From NCBI RefSeq assembly GCF_004122035.1, contig NZ_SAXA01000011.1, positions 94,921 through 158,920 of the forward strand: DNA of 64,000 nucleotides, given 5' to 3'. The translations under genes and the position numbers were made by a program. This document shows, piece by piece, positions 8,695 to 18,036 of the stretch. The first letter of the stretch is position 1. Each line of letters begins with the position of its first letter. This DNA comes from Ancylomarina salipaludis. Lineage in GTDB: Bacteria > Bacteroidota > Bacteroidia > Bacteroidales > Marinifilaceae. Under the pieces are notes generated by a model. That model was not told where the DNA came from and searched no databases. It saw only the letters and a list, made by a program, of their open reading frames with translations.

Positions 8695-9735
8695 TTAGAA
8701 GAAACGATTGAGTTTAACTTTGTCGTCAATTTCGGCTTGCGGATCTTCTAATAAGTTAAGCATTTGTACAGAGAAATAGGGGGCAAGCATCACCCCTTTG
8801 GTTCCCAGTCCGTTGAAAATGGCTAAGTTTTTATTTTGAGGGTGTATGCCTAAAATGGGACGCCTGTCTTTTACCGTTGGTCGGACACCAGCCCAATGGT
8901 TGAGAACCGTATAGTCTGTGTCAATAAGTTTATTCAGCTTTGTGAGCAATTCAGATTTCCCTTCTTCACTGGTTTCCTCATTAATATTATCCCATTGGTA
9001 GGTTGCTCCAACCTTGAAACGGTGATTGCCTGTGGGTAAAACAAACAGATTTTTGTTTAGAATATAGTCTTGGCACAAAGCCTTGGCTTCAATTTCGATT
9101 AATTCGCCTTTTGTGAGGTAAAAACTATCTGTTGGGAAAAGTGCATTTTGAGCATCCTGATACCCTCTGCAAAATATGATTTTTTCAGCCGAGAGATTTT
9201 TCCAATACACCATATTATCTCCAAATGTCACATCTTCAATTCTGAGGTGATCCTTAATCAGATAATTCTGTTGCCTAAGAAAGTTGCGCATGGCTTGAAT
9301 CATGATGTTTAAATTACATGAGCCTGTTTGCATGAGTGATCCATAATGTTCGATAGGTTTAAAACCCTCTAACTTTAAATCCTTTTCAATTCGATTGATA
9401 TAATGATTCATTTTTCCCTGATCGATTCTTTTTTGCCACATCGGTAAATCTTGCTCCGCTAAGGGTTTAATCATCTCTTTTTGTTCGATGAATTTTATCG
9501 AAAGCAGCTCCTCAATTTCTGCATAGGTTTCATACATTTTTGGAAAAAGAATGTCAACCATCCAACTTTTGGTGAGACGTTTAAAGACAAGTGGGTTGAT
9601 GAGACCTGCAGCAACTTCTGATGCTGATTTTTGTGTGGGATCAACAATGATTTTAAACGGGATATTATGCTTATGCATTTGATAGGCCAAAAGTGTTCCT
9701 GCTAAACCCTGGCCGACAATAATATATTTGGTCAT
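8695..9735 (-). CDS. FAD-dependent oxidoreductase (DAO family)
   Basis: A 346-residue D-amino-acid oxidase-fold flavoprotein. The N-terminal dinucleotide motif VGQGLAGTLLAYQM binds FAD. The end has the family GxRPxxxDxxPxxG pattern (GVRPTVKDRRPILG) and the C-terminal NGLGTKGVMLAPY segment that closes over the flavin. This resembles the oxidase half of MnmC or ThiO/glycine-oxidase-like enzymes, but no methyltransferase half is fused and no thiamine genes are nearby, so the substrate is open. A start at 9735 puts the Rossmann strand immediately at the N terminus (MTKYIIVGQG). Confidence 0.85.
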   Translation of the reverse strand: MTKYIIVGQGLAGTLLAYQMHKHNIPFKIIVDPTQKSASEVAAGLINPLVFKRLTKSWMVDILFPKMYETYAEIEELLSIKFIEQKEMIKPLAEQDLPMWQKRIDQGKMNHYINRIEKDLKLEGFKPIEHYGSLMQTGSCNLNIMIQAMRNFLRQQNYLIKDHLRIEDVTFGDNMVYWKNLSAEKIIFCRGYQDAQNALFPTDSFYLTKGELIEIEAKALCQDYILNKNLFVLPTGNHRFKVGATYQWDNINEETSEEGKSELLTKLNKLIDTDYTVLNHWAGVRPTVKDRRPILGIHPQNKNLAIFNGLGTKGVMLAPYFSVQMLNLLEDPQAEIDDKVKLNRFF

Positions 9736-10153
9736 TTTTTTGTGCTTGGTTTATTCAAATATAGGGAATCTGAATTTTGAAAAATAATGATTGATTTGCA
9801 ACAAGCTTATTTAGAATGGAGAATTGGAGAGGCTTATAAACTTTAAATGACACAATTTAAGCTGTTATTGCTCATTTTTTAATCCTTTTTGAAAAAAATG
9901 TCACCCTTTATTTATCCTTTTAGCGGATATCTTTGAGCATCAAGTTAAGTGATTGGGAAAGATTAATGAAAGCTTAATCTTTATAGAAGGAAATCATTTT
10001 TTAACCTGATACAATGTTTAAGGAGAAAATTAGTAATATAGATGTATTAAACAGTATAAGTTTAGGTTTGTTGGAATTTGTAAGCCTTATTTAAACGAAA
10101 TTACTGTTTTTTCTAGTTATATAAATAATATAAAAGGATTAAAATATAAAATT
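9736..10153. other. 418-bp divergent intergenic region
   Basis: This gap separates the divergent FAD oxidoreductase and GH109 genes. It holds the minus-strand -7 box at 9756-9763 and, on the plus strand, a TATCTTTG box at 9928-9935 that would give a leader of about 210 nt for the GH109 gene. A perfect 9-bp hairpin, AAAGATTAA (9958-9966) with TTAATCTTT (9974-9982), would lie near the start of that leader. No convincing small ORF or known riboswitch was recognised. Confidence 0.5.
9756..9763 (-). promoter_or_regulatory. Candidate -7 box for the FAD oxidoreductase gene
   Basis: On the minus strand this reads TATATTTG, an exact TAnnTTTG match about 20 nt upstream of the start codon. No good -33 match. 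Confidence 0.45.
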
Positions 10154-11638
10154 ATGGTAACCACCCGAAGATCATTTTTAGGCAATTTGGCTCTTGGAGC
10201 CGGGGTGCTTGCAGCAGCGCCAATGGCAGCTTGCTCAAGCACCAAAGACGAAAGTAACCTGGCTTATATTAAAGCAGCAGCTTCAAGAAATCCATCTATG
10301 AGTTTTAATATGTGTGGCTATGCAGCTCCAAAACTCGATACGGTTCGTGTTGGATTCGTAGGCATTGGCGACCGTGGTTCAGGGGCTGTAAAGCGTATGA
10401 CTTATATCGAAGGCGTTGAGGTTACGGCACTTTGTGATATCAGACAAGCTGCAGTTGATGGAGGGCAAAAAATTCTTTCAGATGCAGGATTACCTAAAGC
10501 TAAGGAATTTGTTGGTGGTGATTTAGGTTTTAAAGAGTTGTGTGAGAGTGGCTTGGTTGATTTGGTCTATATTGCCACACCATGGGAATGGCACGTTCCA
10601 GTTGCAATTGCAGCAATGGAAGCTGATAGTCATGCGGCAGTTGAGGTTTCTACTGCTAAAACCATGGATGAATGCTGGCAGATGGTGGAAACCTCAGAGC
10701 GTACTCGAAAACACTGTGTTATTCTTGAAAATTGTTGCTACGATTTTTTTGAGATGTTAACCATTAGTATGGCTCAGCAAGGTGCTTTTGGTGATTTAAT
10801 TCATGGTGAAGGGGCTTATATTCATGATTTGGATTATTGGCATTTCAATAAACCAAAGGATAATAAAATGACAGATGGAGCTTACACAAAAATGTGGCGT
10901 TTGCACGAGAATAAACGTAAAGCCAATGTTTACCCAACGCATGGTTTGGGACCAATTTGTCAGGCTATGAATATTAATCGTGGCGATAAAATGGATTATT
11001 TAACCTCTATGATGTCTGAGGATTTTACTTTGAAACATCGTATTGCCGAAATGGCTGAAAAAGATCCGTTTTTTAAGCAATTTGTGGGTTGGGAAATGAG
11101 AGGAAATATGGATATGCAAATGATCCGTACCAATAAAGGACGCACCATCATGATTCAGCATGATATCAGTTCGCCAAGACCTTATTCTCGAATTCATATG
11201 CTTAGTGGAACCAAGTGTTTTGCACAAAAATGGCCGAAGCAGCATATTGCCTTCGGACACAATGTGATTGATGATGCGAAATTCAAAGAGCTTGAAGACA
11301 AGTATACACCAGAGATTATCCGTAGAGTTGGTGAAATGGCTAAACAAGTTGGTGGTCATGGTGGTATGGATTTCGTAATGGACTGGCGTTTGATCGACTG
11401 TTTGCGTAATGGTTTACCAATGGATATGGATGTATACGATGCTGCAGCCTGGTCTTGTATTACTCCATTGAGTGAGTGGTCTATTGCCAATAAATCGAAT
11501 TCCATTGAGATTCCTGACTTTACACGCGGTGCATGGAAAACCAATAAGCCAATTGATTTAACTCTTAATGGAGGAGGAACAACAGGCGTACGTAATCTTA
11601 AAAAGGCCGATTCAAAAGGCCAACTGGAAGTGCATTAA
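10154..11638 (+). CDS. GH109-like Gfo/Idh/MocA protein, Tat-exported
   Basis: A 494-residue protein of the Gfo/Idh/MocA fold resembling glycoside hydrolase family 109, which uses tightly bound NAD to cleave alpha-N-acetylgalactosaminide by an oxidation-elimination route. The N terminus has a twin-arginine signal (TTRRSFLG) followed by a hydrophobic run and a possible lipobox (MAAC), so it may be a Tat-exported lipoprotein. The Rossmann motif GFVGIGDRGSG (about residues 67-77) is followed by YIATPWEWHVPVA and by KHCVILENCCYD, both characteristic of the GH109 group. Other Gfo/Idh/MocA oxidoreductases share the fold, so the activity is inferred from resemblance. It sits alone, not in a polysaccharide-utilisation locus. 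Confidence 0.85.
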   Translation: MVTTRRSFLGNLALGAGVLAAAPMAACSSTKDESNLAYIKAAASRNPSMSFNMCGYAAPKLDTVRVGFVGIGDRGSGAVKRMTYIEGVEVTALCDIRQAAVDGGQKILSDAGLPKAKEFVGGDLGFKELCESGLVDLVYIATPWEWHVPVAIAAMEADSHAAVEVSTAKTMDECWQMVETSERTRKHCVILENCCYDFFEMLTISMAQQGAFGDLIHGEGAYIHDLDYWHFNKPKDNKMTDGAYTKMWRLHENKRKANVYPTHGLGPICQAMNINRGDKMDYLTSMMSEDFTLKHRIAEMAEKDPFFKQFVGWEMRGNMDMQMIRTNKGRTIMIQHDISSPRPYSRIHMLSGTKCFAQKWPKQHIAFGHNVIDDAKFKELEDKYTPEIIRRVGEMAKQVGGHGGMDFVMDWRLIDCLRNGLPMDMDVYDAAAWSCITPLSEWSIANKSNSIEIPDFTRGAWKTNKPIDLTLNGGGTTGVRNLKKADSKGQLEVH

Positions 11639-11777
11639 ACTCAACAAACATATATTTTTTTTAGGGCGAAGGGCTTTGTATCTTATTTTTATCAAATTTA
11701 AGATATAGGGTTTTTCGCTTTTTTGTTTTGAAGAAGTCTTAGTTCTTGTTAATTAAACTTAATGCATAAGTAAAGAA

Positions 11778-11807
11778 AAAAACTCACCACTTATATGATG
11801 AGTTTTT
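11778..11807. terminator. Hairpin terminator between convergent genes
   Basis: AAAAACTCA (11778-11786) pairs with TGAGTTTTT (11799-11807). It has A and T tails on both sides and can act for the GH109 gene (plus) and the S41 peptidase (minus). Confidence 0.6.
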
Positions 11808-11893
11808 GTGATTTGAACGTAATTTTTTTAGTTTTTATTCGGGATAATTATAAGTGCGTGCAGAGCACTCAATTAAAATCATAAGAAAGCTAT

Positions 11894-13519
11894 TTACAGA
11901 ACTCCGGAGTTTATTAAATCTAAAGTATACAATAATTCTGCGTTGGCGTCAAAATTATATTTTTTGAAATCAGACCATTGCATTTTGTAGTTAGGGGTTA
12001 GCTCTTTCCCTTTGGCTTTATCATAGGGGAAGTAAACCTGTCTGCATTTGGATACTACACCTTTTAAACCAGATTCATCTAGGGAAAAACGAATGCCATC
12101 CATATAGGTGTTACCTGCTTGTCCAGGTGTGACCCCAACAGTTACAGCACCGTAGGGCAATAGCTTGTACAGCATGGTGTAGGCGGCACTAAAAGTGTTT
12201 GGTGATACAAGTATAACAACCTTTGGTGTAAAAACGGGTTTCTCATTTAGTCCGGAAACAATTTCATAAGTGCTTGTTTCTGCTTCTTTCAAATTGTTGA
12301 AGAAGGAATTTTTTGATGTCAATATTTCTTCATCCCGTTTTTCTGGAGCAATTTTTGAGGACCAAAACTTCATGTCTCCAAATTCGTAATTGCTTTTATT
12401 TTTTTTATTATATTCCTCAAGTGTGGTTTTACTTCTGTCTAAAAGAAGTTTTGAAATTTTAGTGACCACTTCACGGCTTACGGTGTCATTAAATATTTTG
12501 TTGCCATACATCATATACATTAGGGGTTGATAGCATTGGGTATTTCCTCCTCCATTTTTTCTTAGATCTATGACTAAGTGCTTAGAATTATTCTTTTTCA
12601 TCTCTTTTAAAAGTTCAAAAGACATTTCGGTTAGGGATGGAATATTTTTTAAGATATCATGTTTAACTTCAGGCATCTCTTTGCCAAATTTTTTATACCA
12701 GTAATCTGCATAGCTTTGGAAAATAGGAGATTTTACTGGGAATTGTTCAAGGGCTTCTCTTGTTGCCATTTGATCTATTTGCAGATAGGCTATTTTCTTT
12801 TCCTTATCAACAAATTTCCAATCAATCATCTTTGAGTCATTGTATATTTTGTGCTTGTCGGTTTTAATCCAAATTATCTCTTTTTCTTTGGGATTAAGGT
12901 ATTCTAGTTCACAGAGATGATTTTGATTTTCTGAATCTTTAAATTCAAATTTGATTTTTGACTGAATTTCAGAGATATAAGTTTTTATCAGGGCATATTT
13001 TTTGATGTAACCAGACACCACCAAGGTTTCGTGAAATCTATTTTCAAGAGGTTTTATTTTTTTTAATTTTTTTGTGAATTCCTCCACACTTTCGCCGTTT
13101 ATTTTTGTCAGTTTATAGCCAAGAAGATTATTGTATTCTTCAGTGGTTTCTGACACAAAAATACAGTCGTCAGCAATGCTGAATTTAATAGGAAGTATAT
13201 AGTCTTTTAGTTTATAAAGTTTAGATTTTGTAGGCTTTAGTTGTGTATGTCCATCATCAAGCTTGGATAATAGGGGAGATAAATATTTGAAAAATTCCAG
13301 AGTATCCATTCCCATTTCTGGAAGGTCTGTAATTAAATGATTGACTTCTCTGTAAAATTCAATTCTGTTACCATAAGCAGAAAATGGATCGGGATGAGTT
13401 TCATCAAGAATTTTAGCCATTTGCTTGATGTCTTTTTCCAGATTTTGTTTCGATATTTTTTGTGCAAAGCCTGTAAATACTATCACAGTAAAAATTAGAG
13501 CGAGTAAAGTTTTGTTCAT
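11894..13519 (-). CDS. Secreted S41 family peptidase
   Basis: A 541-residue exported peptidase. The signal peptide (about 1-19, ending GFAQ) is followed by an N-terminal helical region (to about 125) containing LDDGHTQL, a PDZ-like middle part, and an S41 catalytic domain (about 290-520). The predicted nucleophile is Ser in SPNTFSAAYTML; the preceding LVIDLRKNGGGNT is the typical S41 strand-turn. The usual Lys of C-terminal processing peptidases is not evident after the Ser, as in the IRBP/tricorn-like subgroup that uses other residues. It is unrelated in layout to the tricorn-type enzyme at 5.4 kb. The substrate is unknown. Monocistronic. Confidence 0.87.
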   Translation of the reverse strand: MNKTLLALIFTVIVFTGFAQKISKQNLEKDIKQMAKILDETHPDPFSAYGNRIEFYREVNHLITDLPEMGMDTLEFFKYLSPLLSKLDDGHTQLKPTKSKLYKLKDYILPIKFSIADDCIFVSETTEEYNNLLGYKLTKINGESVEEFTKKLKKIKPLENRFHETLVVSGYIKKYALIKTYISEIQSKIKFEFKDSENQNHLCELEYLNPKEKEIIWIKTDKHKIYNDSKMIDWKFVDKEKKIAYLQIDQMATREALEQFPVKSPIFQSYADYWYKKFGKEMPEVKHDILKNIPSLTEMSFELLKEMKKNNSKHLVIDLRKNGGGNTQCYQPLMYMMYGNKIFNDTVSREVVTKISKLLLDRSKTTLEEYNKKNKSNYEFGDMKFWSSKIAPEKRDEEILTSKNSFFNNLKEAETSTYEIVSGLNEKPVFTPKVVILVSPNTFSAAYTMLYKLLPYGAVTVGVTPGQAGNTYMDGIRFSLDESGLKGVVSKCRQVYFPYDKAKGKELTPNYKMQWSDFKKYNFDANAELLYTLDLINSGVL

Positions 13520-13722
13520 TTTGGATTTTTTGAGTTAGTGTCTGGGGATTTATTCATTAACCTAAGAATTATTAATGTGTTTAGTATTAATGATGGGTTC
13601 AGATAAGTTTACCCTATTTTAATTTGGGATAATATTTACTTGTAATGTTTATTTAAATATTTCATGTTGATTATAAGTGTGATATGGTGCATTTGATTTA
13701 TTATCAAATATTAAAAAAAAGA

Positions 13723-14280
13723 CTATTGTTTCTTAAAGAGGAACTCTTGATAAATATCCCAGAAACTCCCATTATGTTTTAGGAGGAATAGACTTTTACA
13801 CAGAAATGAGGCTTTAAATTCCCTGTTCTTAAACTTACTCCAGGCTTTATTGAAGTTTTGAGTACTTAAATCTCTTGTGGCAATGGTCATATGAGGATGA
13901 ATGTTTTGACTGATTTCTTTTTCGCCGATCTCAATTTTATTAGCCAAATCAGGAATGAGTTTCGCGTGAAGAGATAGAATGGGAGTGTGGTCAGAAATTT
14001 TTATAAAAATGACTCTTGGCTCAAAACAATCGAAACCCGATAAGTTGATTTCAAAAGTATCTTGTTGCCTTGCAAATTCCTCTAATGTTTGAATTAGTTT
14101 GGTTTCCGTCTGGGTACTGCTTCTAAAAGGCATTTGCAGTGTGATATGCGCTGGTGATTTTAATGCGTGTTTGGCATTAAAGCTGTCCTTCATTTCTTTT
14201 TTCAAATTCTCTACTCGTTCCCTAAGGGCACTATGAGGCACTAGTGCAATGAAATAGAGATTTCGTTGTTGATTAGGCAT
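13723..14280 (-). CDS. 2'-5' RNA ligase family protein (2H phosphoesterase)
   Basis: A 185-residue cytoplasmic protein of the LigT/ThpR family. The two catalytic HxT/S tetrapeptide motifs are HITL (in PAHITLQMPF, near residue 46) and HMTI (in NIHPHMTIATRD, near 127), at the expected separation. Family members hydrolyse or form 2'-5' phosphodiester or cyclic phosphodiester bonds in RNA or small nucleotides. The exact substrate is not deducible. It lies just downstream of tRNA-Arg on the same strand, but the tRNA has its own terminator, so co-transcription is unlikely. Confidence 0.85.
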   Translation of the reverse strand: MPNQQRNLYFIALVPHSALRERVENLKKEMKDSFNAKHALKSPAHITLQMPFRSSTQTETKLIQTLEEFARQQDTFEINLSGFDCFEPRVIFIKISDHTPILSLHAKLIPDLANKIEIGEKEISQNIHPHMTIATRDLSTQNFNKAWSKFKNREFKASFLCKSLFLLKHNGSFWDIYQEFLFKKQ

Positions 14281-14414
14281 ATACTTAGATCAGAAATTAG
14301 CGAAAATATGGTCTATTAAATTTCGTTATTTTTTTTCAATTTCTAATATCAGCATCCTTCTTACTCATTAATGTATTACGAAGCTCAGGTTCTCATCTCA
14401 AAATCTTGAGTAAT

Positions 14415-14450
14415 AAAAAAGAGATCAATCAAATTAATGAAAGATCTCTT
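14415..14450 (-). terminator. Terminator of the tRNA-Arg transcript
   Basis: On the minus strand AAGAGATC and GATCTCTT (plus 14443-14450 and 14419-14426) form a hairpin followed by TTTTTT, directly after the tRNA. Confidence 0.75.
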
Positions 14451-14458
14451 CTTAAAGT

Positions 14459-14531
14459 GAACATGGAGGGATTCGAACCCCCAACCTCCTCGGCCGTAAC
14501 GAGGTGCACTATCCAGTTATGCTACACGTCC
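14459..14531 (-). tRNA. tRNA-Arg (ACG)
   Basis: A 73-nt cloverleaf on the minus strand. The acceptor arm GGACGTG/CATGTTC has two G-U pairs; the D arm is GCAT/GTGC; the anticodon stem CCTCG/CGAGG holds loop TTACGGC, giving anticodon ACG (read as ICG after deamination). The variable loop is AGGTT, and the T arm has the canonical TTCGAAT loop. No CCA is encoded. Confidence 0.96.
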
Positions 14532-14552
14532 GTTTTTGTCTCAAATACCCTG

Positions 14553-14584
14553 CAAATATAGGCATTCTGAGATTTATATTACAA
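14553..14584 (-). promoter_or_regulatory. Promoter of tRNA-Arg
   Basis: On the minus strand the -7 box TATATTTG (14553-14560) matches TAnnTTTG exactly, with a TTG-core -33 box at 14582-14584 about 21 nt further upstream. Transcription would start about 15 nt before the tRNA. Confidence 0.55.
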
Positions 14585-14746
14585 GCTTTTTTAGAGGTTT
14601 TTTAAAAAATCTTTTATTTATGGTTTAATGTGAATGCTTAATTAAAGATTAACAAGTGCTTAACAAATATTACTTTTTCATATTTTAAAATAGAGGTATA
14701 TTTAAATTTAGTTTAAATAAGGATATAAATAATTAATTCAGATACT

Positions 14747-15340
14747 ATGAAAGCGAAAAGAGTACTATTAGGATTAGCATTTGTAATGGGTGCTTTATTT
14801 GTAACGACCAATGTGAATGCTCAAAAAAGTATGAGTTTAAAAATTAATGATAGCAAGCTTGAGTGGACAGGGAAAAAAGTTACAGGAGAGCATCATGGAA
14901 CAGTGGTATTTAAGTCGGGTAATTTACAGATGGAAGGATCCAAAATTGTGGGGGGAGAATTTGTAATAGATATGACCAGTATTAAAAATACTGATATTAC
15001 GAGTGATAAATACCGTGGTGACCTTGAAAAGCATTTAAAGTCTGATGACTTTTTTGGTGTGGTAAATTTTCCTGAATCAAAGTTTATGGTTAAGGATAGT
15101 AAGAAATTACAGAATGGTAAAATCTTGGTAAAAGGAGAGATCAGTATCAAGGGGATTACAAAACCTTTGGAATTTGAAGTTGACTCTCATCAGCATGGCG
15201 ACTCTTTTCATGTTAGCGGTATGATGGTAATTGATCGTACCCTGTTTGGTATTAAGTATGGTTCGGGTTCATTCTTCGATAATTTGGGTGATAGAACCAT
15301 TTATAACGACTTTGAACTTAAGTTTGACTTGATGTTTTAG
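14747..15340 (+). CDS. YceI family protein (periplasmic lipocalin-like)
   Basis: A 197-residue exported protein. The signal peptide (about 1-25) ends at VNAQ, followed by one YceI domain: the opening SKLEWTGKKV strand, DMTSIKNTD, LKSDDFFGVVNFPESKF, the GEISIKGITKPLEF strand and the final YNDFELKFDL. YceI proteins form an extended lipocalin-like barrel that binds isoprenoid or other amphiphilic lipids in the periplasm. Its role here is unknown. The gene is monocistronic, with an excellent bidirectional terminator shared with the convergent fadL-type gene. Confidence 0.92.
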   Translation: MKAKRVLLGLAFVMGALFVTTNVNAQKSMSLKINDSKLEWTGKKVTGEHHGTVVFKSGNLQMEGSKIVGGEFVIDMTSIKNTDITSDKYRGDLEKHLKSDDFFGVVNFPESKFMVKDSKKLQNGKILVKGEISIKGITKPLEFEVDSHQHGDSFHVSGMMVIDRTLFGIKYGSGSFFDNLGDRTIYNDFELKFDLMF

Positions 15341-15360
15341 ATATTCAGTCTGAGATGTAT

Positions 15361-15392
15361 AAAAAACGCCACATGTGAATGTGGCGTTTTTT
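15361..15392. terminator. Bidirectional terminator
   Basis: A perfect 14-bp stem, AAAAAACGCCACAT with ATGTGGCGTTTTTT, around a GTGA loop. It terminates both the YceI gene and the convergent FadL-type gene. Confidence 0.92.
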
Positions 15393-15428
15393 ATGGATTG
15401 AGAATTAATTTCTCAAATTAAATATCGA

Positions 15429-16724
15429 TTAGAAAGAATAAGCAATCTCTAATTCAATCTGACTCATTTTAATTTCGATTGTTTGAGCTGGATCCATCTT
15501 GTTTGAACCTTTTACTGAACATTCAGGAGCGTATACAGCAGCAAAGTGTAAGGTATTTCCTTTTTCATTAAGCACTTTTGAACAACCTAAAGTGATGTGA
15601 TCGCACATAACTCCAGGAGCCAGGATATTAAAAAGAACTTCTGATTTTTGAATGGGTTCGTCACAATGTGAATAACCGGCTCTTAAGGTCCAGGTATCAA
15701 TTCCTGAATATTCAGCACCTATTTTGTAAACGTTGATATCTTCCCATCCAAAACCAGCACCATTATCGGTACCCAGAGGTGAGAATTGAGGATTTGGAGA
15801 ACCATTGGCTAGTTGTGGTAGATACATTCTGTTTGAGACTGATGCTATATCAGTATAGTTGATACGCTTAAAATCAGCTGCAAATACCCAGTTTTCATTC
15901 GCTTGATAAGCTAAACCAACTGTCCAGGTTGATGGAATGTTGAAATCACCTTGCTCAGCGAAAAGTCCGGCATAGTCATCAAATTCACTCATATACACCA
16001 TAGTCTGGTAACTTGCACCAACACTTAGTTTTTCAGATAATTGACCTAAATAACCCAATTTGAATCCAATACCGTAAGCATTATCATGACCATTGTCAGA
16101 TAATTTTGTAGCATCACTTGACATCATTCCAAATGAACTTATGCCTTTAGCTTCAAAGTATTGGTAAGCTGCAATCGCTGTGACACCAAAACTATGTTTT
16201 TCGCTTACCTGGTAAGCATAGCTTAAATTTAAGAACATTTGTCCCAAGTCAACACCCGTATCAGCATTTGGCATACCGAATGTTCCAACACCATTTTTAG
16301 GCGCATAATCTGTATTCATACCACCATTACCGTAAAGAGCTATAGAGAAACTGCTTTTTTCGTTTAATAACCAGTTTGCACCAAAAGTAGGCATGAAAAA
16401 GACTTTACTGTCACTTTCAACAGTTCCTGGAGCTAGGCCAAAAGTTCCATCCATCATAGAAGGATTCCCTGTTACAGTGTATTCACGGTTTGGGTTAAAC
16501 ATATTTACTCCAAATTGATACTGGTTCCCGAGTTTTACTAAAGAAGCCGGGTTGCCGTTAATGAGTGAGTTTTTGTACCAGGCGATACCAGCACCAGCCA
16601 TTCCTTTGTTTTGTGTGCCGTAAGCCAGGCTAAAATAGCCATCGGTTGCGCTGGCTGATTGTGTTGAAATAATTCCAGCCAGAAGCAGGGAAGCTGAAAT
16701 AAGAAATTTAGATTTCATTTTCAT
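15429..16724 (-). CDS. OmpP1/FadL/TodX family outer-membrane channel
   Basis: A 431-residue outer-membrane beta-barrel protein. The signal peptide (about 1-26) ends SASA, and the mature N terminus begins TDGYFSLAYGTQNKGMAGAG, followed by NPASL. This hatch-domain signature is typical of FadL-type transporters for long-chain fatty acids and other hydrophobic compounds. The rest is alternating amphipathic strands with girdle aromatics, and the last strand ends ELEIAYSF with a C-terminal Phe for barrel assembly. The start at 16724 (MKMKSKF) could also be 6 nt further in. The substrate is not determinable. Confidence 0.92.
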   Translation of the reverse strand: MKMKSKFLISASLLLAGIISTQSASATDGYFSLAYGTQNKGMAGAGIAWYKNSLINGNPASLVKLGNQYQFGVNMFNPNREYTVTGNPSMMDGTFGLAPGTVESDSKVFFMPTFGANWLLNEKSSFSIALYGNGGMNTDYAPKNGVGTFGMPNADTGVDLGQMFLNLSYAYQVSEKHSFGVTAIAAYQYFEAKGISSFGMMSSDATKLSDNGHDNAYGIGFKLGYLGQLSEKLSVGASYQTMVYMSEFDDYAGLFAEQGDFNIPSTWTVGLAYQANENWVFAADFKRINYTDIASVSNRMYLPQLANGSPNPQFSPLGTDNGAGFGWEDINVYKIGAEYSGIDTWTLRAGYSHCDEPIQKSEVLFNILAPGVMCDHITLGCSKVLNEKGNTLHFAAVYAPECSVKGSNKMDPAQTIEIKMSQIELEIAYSF

Positions 16725-16962
16725 AGGTCAATATTATTTGAAAATTTGTTGTTATCAATTACATGTGCAAAATAATAACTATAAACCTATGCAAATATGT
16801 TATATATCACATATGTATATATAGAGACTCATGTGGTTTAGTGTAACACATTAGTTATCAAATGTTAATGTTGTTTGATTTTTTTGAAAAAGCAGGCTAA
16901 TACTTATTTGGAACAAATAAGAGGGATTTTCAGATCTAAAAAATACTGTTAATTTGGATCAA

Positions 16963-18036
16963 CTAATTCTTTTCTGTAAGTCTTGTCAGACTCGCTTTTC
17001 GTTGAATCTTATTGGTTAAAGTACGTTCAAATTTTGAAAGGAAAAAAATATCGCGTGGGCGTTGAAATTTTTCTAAATAAGCATCTATTTTAGCCTGAAT
17101 CTTCTTTTTTTCTTCTTCGTTTTTCTTCTCTGATTCAATTATTAGAATCATTTTTTCGCCCAAGTGTTCATCTGGAATTCCAATAAGAAAGAAGGGCTCA
17201 TCTATAAAAGGAATCAGCTTTTCTTCAATTTGTTCGGGGAATAATTTTAGTCCTCCTGAATTAATAACATGGTCATGTCTTCCGATCCATTCAAATTCAG
17301 AATTGGAGATGAGTTTTACGATATCATTTGTTGTGATCCTTTTGTTTAACAGTTTAGGAGCATCAATTTCAAGACAATTTCTTTCGTCTACAGACAATGT
17401 AATCCCCTTCAGAGCTTTATAAGTATTGGATTTGTTAGAACCGTTTAAAGTTTTTATTGCGATATGCGAAAGGGTCTCGGTCATTCCAAAGCTGGCATAA
17501 AATTGTGTGTTGAGCTTTTGGATTTGTTCGTTTAATTTTTGATCAATTGCACCGCCTCCAATTAAGATGGATTTTATTTGTTGAATTTGATCTGTATTAT
17601 GTATGCTGTTTAGGACCTGAAGTGGAATCATTGCTGCAAAATCGATAGGCTGATTGAGTTCTTTTAGAGGATGTCCATCGGGCTCGATACAGATCAGTTG
17701 CATTTGCCAGATAATGGCACGAACAAGCATCATTTTCCCCGCAATAAATTGGGGAGACAAACAAAGAAGTGCTGTCTGTCCTTTTTCAAAATTGAAGAAT
17801 TCGCCCGTCATTTTTGCAGACTGTATCATCTTTTCTTTTTCAAGATCGATTGGTTTCGGCGCTCCGGTTGATCCTGAAGTTTGGGCTTGTACATGAAGCT
17901 TTTCATCAAACCACTCGAGGATAAAGGCATAAATATCCTTTTGCCATTGCGCTTTACAAATTTGAATTTGTTCGTTACAAAGAGCCAATAGCTGAGTTCG
18001 GTTGAGTTGATTAAAATTAAGCTTCAAGCAGTTCAT
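16963..18036 (-). CDS. menE: o-Succinylbenzoate--CoA ligase MenE
   Basis: AMP-forming acyl-CoA ligase of 357 residues that activates o-succinylbenzoate in menaquinone synthesis. It is short, as in Bacteroidota MenE proteins. The ATP phosphate-binding loop TSGSTGAPK (about 53-61) is clear, as are SFGMTETLSHIA, the GRHDHVINSGGLKLFPEQIE hinge (a typical GRxDxxIxxGGxxxxP motif) and a C-terminal Lys in NKIQRKA. Its start overlaps the end of menC by 20 nt, showing translational coupling in the menA-menC-menE operon. Confidence 0.93.
   Translation of the reverse strand: MNCLKLNFNQLNRTQLLALCNEQIQICKAQWQKDIYAFILEWFDEKLHVQAQTSGSTGAPKPIDLEKEKMIQSAKMTGEFFNFEKGQTALLCLSPQFIAGKMMLVRAIIWQMQLICIEPDGHPLKELNQPIDFAAMIPLQVLNSIHNTDQIQQIKSILIGGGAIDQKLNEQIQKLNTQFYASFGMTETLSHIAIKTLNGSNKSNTYKALKGITLSVDERNCLEIDAPKLLNKRITTNDIVKLISNSEFEWIGRHDHVINSGGLKLFPEQIEEKLIPFIDEPFFLIGIPDEHLGEKMILIIESEKKNEEEKKKIQAKIDAYLEKFQRPRDIFFLSKFERTLTNKIQRKASLTRLTEKN

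Noticed and set aside
11356..11544. Minus-strand ORF inside the GH109-like gene
   Set aside because: Antisense to conserved coding sequence, with no support of its own.
10154..11638. Polysaccharide utilisation locus around the GH109-like gene
   Set aside because: No SusC/SusD genes or further glycan-active genes are adjacent.
16792..16821. CRP-like operator upstream of the FadL-type gene (ATGTGATATATAACAT on the minus strand)
   Set aside because: Only one TGTGA half-site is present and the region is simply AT-rich; too weak to report as an operator.
16903..16921. Inverted repeat CTTATTTG/CAAATAAG as the menE terminator
   Set aside because: A short 8-bp AT-rich stem with no T run after it on the minus strand.
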